DNA of 6,989 nucleotides from Methanobrevibacter sp. (GTDB lineage Archaea > Methanobacteriota > Methanobacteria > Methanobacteriales > Methanobacteriaceae). The position numbers and the translations under genes were made by a program. Positions 6,167 to 6,989 of this stretch are shown here, one piece after another (the stretch's first letter is position 1; each line of letters starts with the position of its first letter). Location of the stretch: positions 1-6,989 of the forward strand of contig JAGCBE010000532.1 in NCBI GenBank assembly GCA_017652345.1, read 5' to 3'. The notes below the pieces were generated by a model. That model was not told the DNA's origin and ran no database searches. It was given only the letters and a program-made list of their open reading frames with translations.

Positions 6167-6230
6167 TAAGAGTATAGGTCTTGGATTATCTGTACTTTTA
6201 ACAATAATAAAAAGGAGAGTGTGTGTATGA
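6135..6230 (+). CDS. Possible tiny membrane-peptide gene (31 residues) in the -1 frame
   Basis: Reading from GTG at 6135 gives 31 residues: a short polar start (SKPSG), a hydrophobic helix containing IGLGLSVLLTII, then KRR. That is the layout of a one-pass membrane peptide with a positive flank. The GTG overlaps the preceding TAG stop by one base (TAGTG), and the TGA stop overlaps the next ATG (ATGA). The frame thus fills the gap exactly, as coupled phage genes often do. There is no ribosome site for the GTG, so expression would need re-initiation. Alternatively the Cys-rich protein could run into this frame by a -1 slip at the A-run 6103-6109, where the frame is open from 6105. Against it: the same bases form strong hairpins, and several codons (TCC, TCG, GGC, AGG) are unusual here. 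It may be chance. Confidence 0.3.
   Translation: MSKPSGLDVIVKSIGLGLSVLLTIIKRRVCV
6158..6209 (+). other. Hairpin B: 17-bp alternative stem
   Basis: TGTTATTGTTAAGAGTA (6158-6174) pairs with TACTTTTAACAATAATA (6193-6209): 17 bp including two G-U pairs, around an 18-base loop. The first nine bases are the same ones hairpin A uses for its lower stem. The loop holds CTTGGA (6180-6185), a second copy of the hexamer in A's right arm. It could therefore also pair with TCCAAG (6138-6143). Confidence 0.6.
6211..6219 (+). promoter_or_regulatory. Ribosome-binding site that fixes the start at 6227
   Basis: AAAGGAGAG: the AGGAG core (6213-6217) lies 9 bases before ATG 6227 but only 3 bases before the in-frame GTG 6221. 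The ATG is therefore the likely start. The site begins just after hairpin B, so that fold could hinder ribosome access without covering the site itself. Confidence 0.8.
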
Positions 6231-6604
6231 TATTTTTAAGTATATGGCCAACAACAGTGGCTGGATGGATTACCTTAGGTACGCTAACAGGAGGTTTAAT
6301 TGCTTCAATAGTGAAGTTAATTCCAACTTTAATTAAACTAAAAAGAGCAACCTTTAAAATAGTTAAAAATAAAAATTTTGATTTATTGCGTAAGATAGCT
6401 ATGAAAGCTATGGCGGAAGCTCAAACCACTGGACAGCCTGGTGAAGAAAAATTACAAATGGTTATTTCTGCTATCAAAGCAGGCGCTAAAGAAGCCGATA
6501 TTGAAATTTCAGATGAAGATATAACCGATTTAATTGATAGTGTTAAAGAACTTAAGCAATTTTTCAAGGATATGAAAGCTGCTGATGAGCAAGCTAAAAA
6601 GTAA
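6227..6604 (+). CDS. LLH-type holin-like small membrane protein
   Basis: A 125-residue protein from the ATG at 6227. Residues about 5-36 form one long hydrophobic segment (two Trp, then GTLTGGLIASIVKLIPTLIK), followed at once by basic residues (KLKRATFKIVKNKN). The rest is a soluble helical domain, AMAEAQTTGQPGEEKLQMVI (61-80), then ISDEDITDLIDSVKELKQFF. One N-terminal membrane helix plus a domain of the form 'A..AEq...G..K...v...i...a...gi.is...i..lId..V' matches my memory of the phage holin LLH family (Phage_holin_6_1). That would place it in the host inner membrane, possibly forming lysis lesions. No endolysin lies beside it in the window; the neighbours look structural, so a non-lytic membrane role is also possible. 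The stop is separated by 15 bases from the next start, with the ribosome site AGGAGGTGA between them. Confidence 0.82.
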   Translation: MIFLSIWPTTVAGWITLGTLTGGLIASIVKLIPTLIKLKRATFKIVKNKNFDLLRKIAMKAMAEAQTTGQPGEEKLQMVISAIKAGAKEADIEISDEDITDLIDSVKELKQFFKDMKAADEQAKK

Positions 6605-6605
6605 T

Positions 6606-6614
6606 AGGAGGTGA
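6606..6614 (+). promoter_or_regulatory. Strong ribosome-binding site that fixes the start at 6620
   Basis: AGGAGGTGA is a near-perfect anti-16S match. Its AGGAGG core ends 8 bases before ATG 6620. The in-frame GTG at 6611 lies inside the site itself and cannot be the start. Confidence 0.88.
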
Positions 6615-6619
6615 CCTTG

Positions 6620-6844
6620 ATGACTTTAAAAGAATTAATAGCAAAAAATGAAGCTACAAGAAAAAGAAGAGCCGCTGAAGCTGAAGCAAAAAAAGCAACA
6701 GCTCCTAAAAAAGGTAGAAAGCCTAAAAAGAGAGCTTATTTAGTTAACGAAGATTTACCTTTTGAAAATGAAGTTGAATTAGAAAAAGAAGACATTCAAG
6801 AAGAAAAAGTAGAGGAGGAAGAAAAGGAACAAGAAAACGCATAA
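6620..6844 (+). CDS. Small bipolar-charge protein, basic N-half and acidic C-half
   Basis: A 74-residue protein of low complexity. Residues 1-40 are Lys/Arg/Ala-rich and include KKGRKPKKR (30-38), which resembles an AT-hook or histone-tail DNA-binding patch but lacks the canonical R-G-R-P core. A short less charged link (AYLVNEDLPF, 39-48) follows. Residues 49-74 are mostly Glu and Lys, ending in a strongly acidic tail. Most of it should be disordered or single-helix. It has no membrane segment and no Cys. It could bind nucleic acid or a protein partner through one half and be shielded by the other; this is inference. It is the last gene before an intrinsic terminator. A random low-complexity ORF is unlikely given the perfect ribosome site and tight spacing. 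Confidence 0.8.
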   Translation: MTLKELIAKNEATRKRRAAEAEAKKATAPKKGRKPKKRAYLVNEDLPFENEVELEKEDIQEEKVEEEEKEQENA

Positions 6845-6864
6845 TAAAAACATGGTTTTCTTTT

Positions 6865-6904
6865 TTGTCACAAAAGTTGTATGGTTTTTGTGACAATTTT
6901 TTTT
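6865..6904 (+). terminator. Rho-independent terminator
   Basis: TTGTCACAAAA (6865-6875) pairs perfectly with TTTTGTGACAA (6886-6896) around a 10-base loop, and eight T follow (6897-6904). It lies 20 bases after the stop of the 74-residue gene and marks the end of this transcription unit on the + strand. Reading the - strand, the stem would be followed by A-rich sequence, so it is not bidirectional. Confidence 0.92.
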
Positions 6905-6930
6905 CTTTAATTTTTTAGAGAGGTGAGAGG

Positions 6931-6989
6931 ATGAATGATAATAAAGCTGTAAATGAGCTTGTAGATATTATTAGAGATATTGTAAAACA
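6931..6989 (+). CDS. Start of a further phage gene, cut by the window end
   Basis: ATG 6931 follows AGAGAGGTGAGAGG (6917-6930), a purine-rich ribosome site. Only 19 whole codons are visible, giving MNDNKAVNELVDIIRDIVK, an amphipathic helix. The frame is open to the window edge. The product cannot be named. Gene order in tailed phages makes a tail-assembly or tape-measure-related protein possible, but nothing in these residues shows it. It starts 26 bases after the terminator's T-run with no clear promoter between, so its transcription may depend on read-through. Confidence 0.6.
   Translation, partial: MNDNKAVNELVDIIRDIVK

Larger units (their letters stand above)
6106..6209 (+). promoter_or_regulatory. 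Structured RNA element with competing hairpins ahead of the holin-like gene
   Basis: Several long complementary stretches share bases. Hairpin A pairs 6129-6145 with 6150-6166. Hairpin B pairs 6158-6174 with 6193-6209. Both need 6158-6166, so the full forms exclude each other. In addition AAAAGTACA (6106-6114) pairs with TGTACTTTT (6191-6199), and GACC (6117-6120) pairs with GGTC (6177-6180), closing a larger fold that is compatible with A but not with B. This is the layout of a switch or attenuator. The ribosome site of the next gene (6211-6219) begins two bases after B. No known riboswitch class was recognised, and no T-run follows either hairpin. Confidence 0.5.

Noticed and set aside
6181..6209. 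TTGGAT-17-AATAAT as a promoter for the holin-like gene
   Set aside because: The -35 match is only TTG, and transcription would start within the ribosome site. The same bases are better explained by hairpin B.
6890..6911. GTGACA / TTTAAT as a promoter for the last, partial gene
   Set aside because: The spacer is only 10 bases, too short for sigma-70-type promoters. GTGACA is part of the terminator stem.

Overview
The window is a stretch of a low-GC double-stranded DNA tailed-phage genome (or prophage). The likely host is a Firmicutes-type bacterium: the DNA is AT-rich, almost every gene has a strong AGGAGG-like ribosome-binding site, and all genes lie on the + strand with very short gaps. No rRNA, tRNA, integrase, IS element or CRISPR array is visible. 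Every clear gene ends in TAA or TAG, and tryptophan is encoded by TGG, so the standard bacterial code fits.

Positions 26-4799 hold six genes that look like a head-to-tail joining (neck) and tail-assembly block: a coiled-coil protein of unknown role, a neck/adaptor-like protein, a small protein started by TTG inside the end of the previous gene, a large beta-rich connector-like protein, a tail-completion-like protein, and a 343-residue protein with a split zinc ribbon that may be a tail or hub assembly chaperone. These roles come from sequence character and gene order as I remember such phages; no search was run.

Positions 4800-4923 form the longest clear intergenic gap. It carries a stem-loop and a candidate extended -10 promoter. 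The gap precedes a 339-residue protein with codon use typical of high expression and a beta-rich, Ig-like C-terminus, probably a major virion protein of tail-tube type.

Positions 5944-6989 are an accessory-looking tail end: a 57-residue Cys-rich protein, a structured RNA segment that can fold in competing ways and also carries an open -1 frame encoding a short membrane helix, an LLH-holin-like membrane protein, a 74-residue protein with a basic N-terminal half and an acidic C-terminal half, a textbook intrinsic terminator, and the first 19 codons of a further gene cut by the window edge.

The most unusual part is 6100-6230. Competing hairpins overlap the end of the Cys-rich gene and a hidden membrane-peptide frame, just ahead of a holin-like gene.
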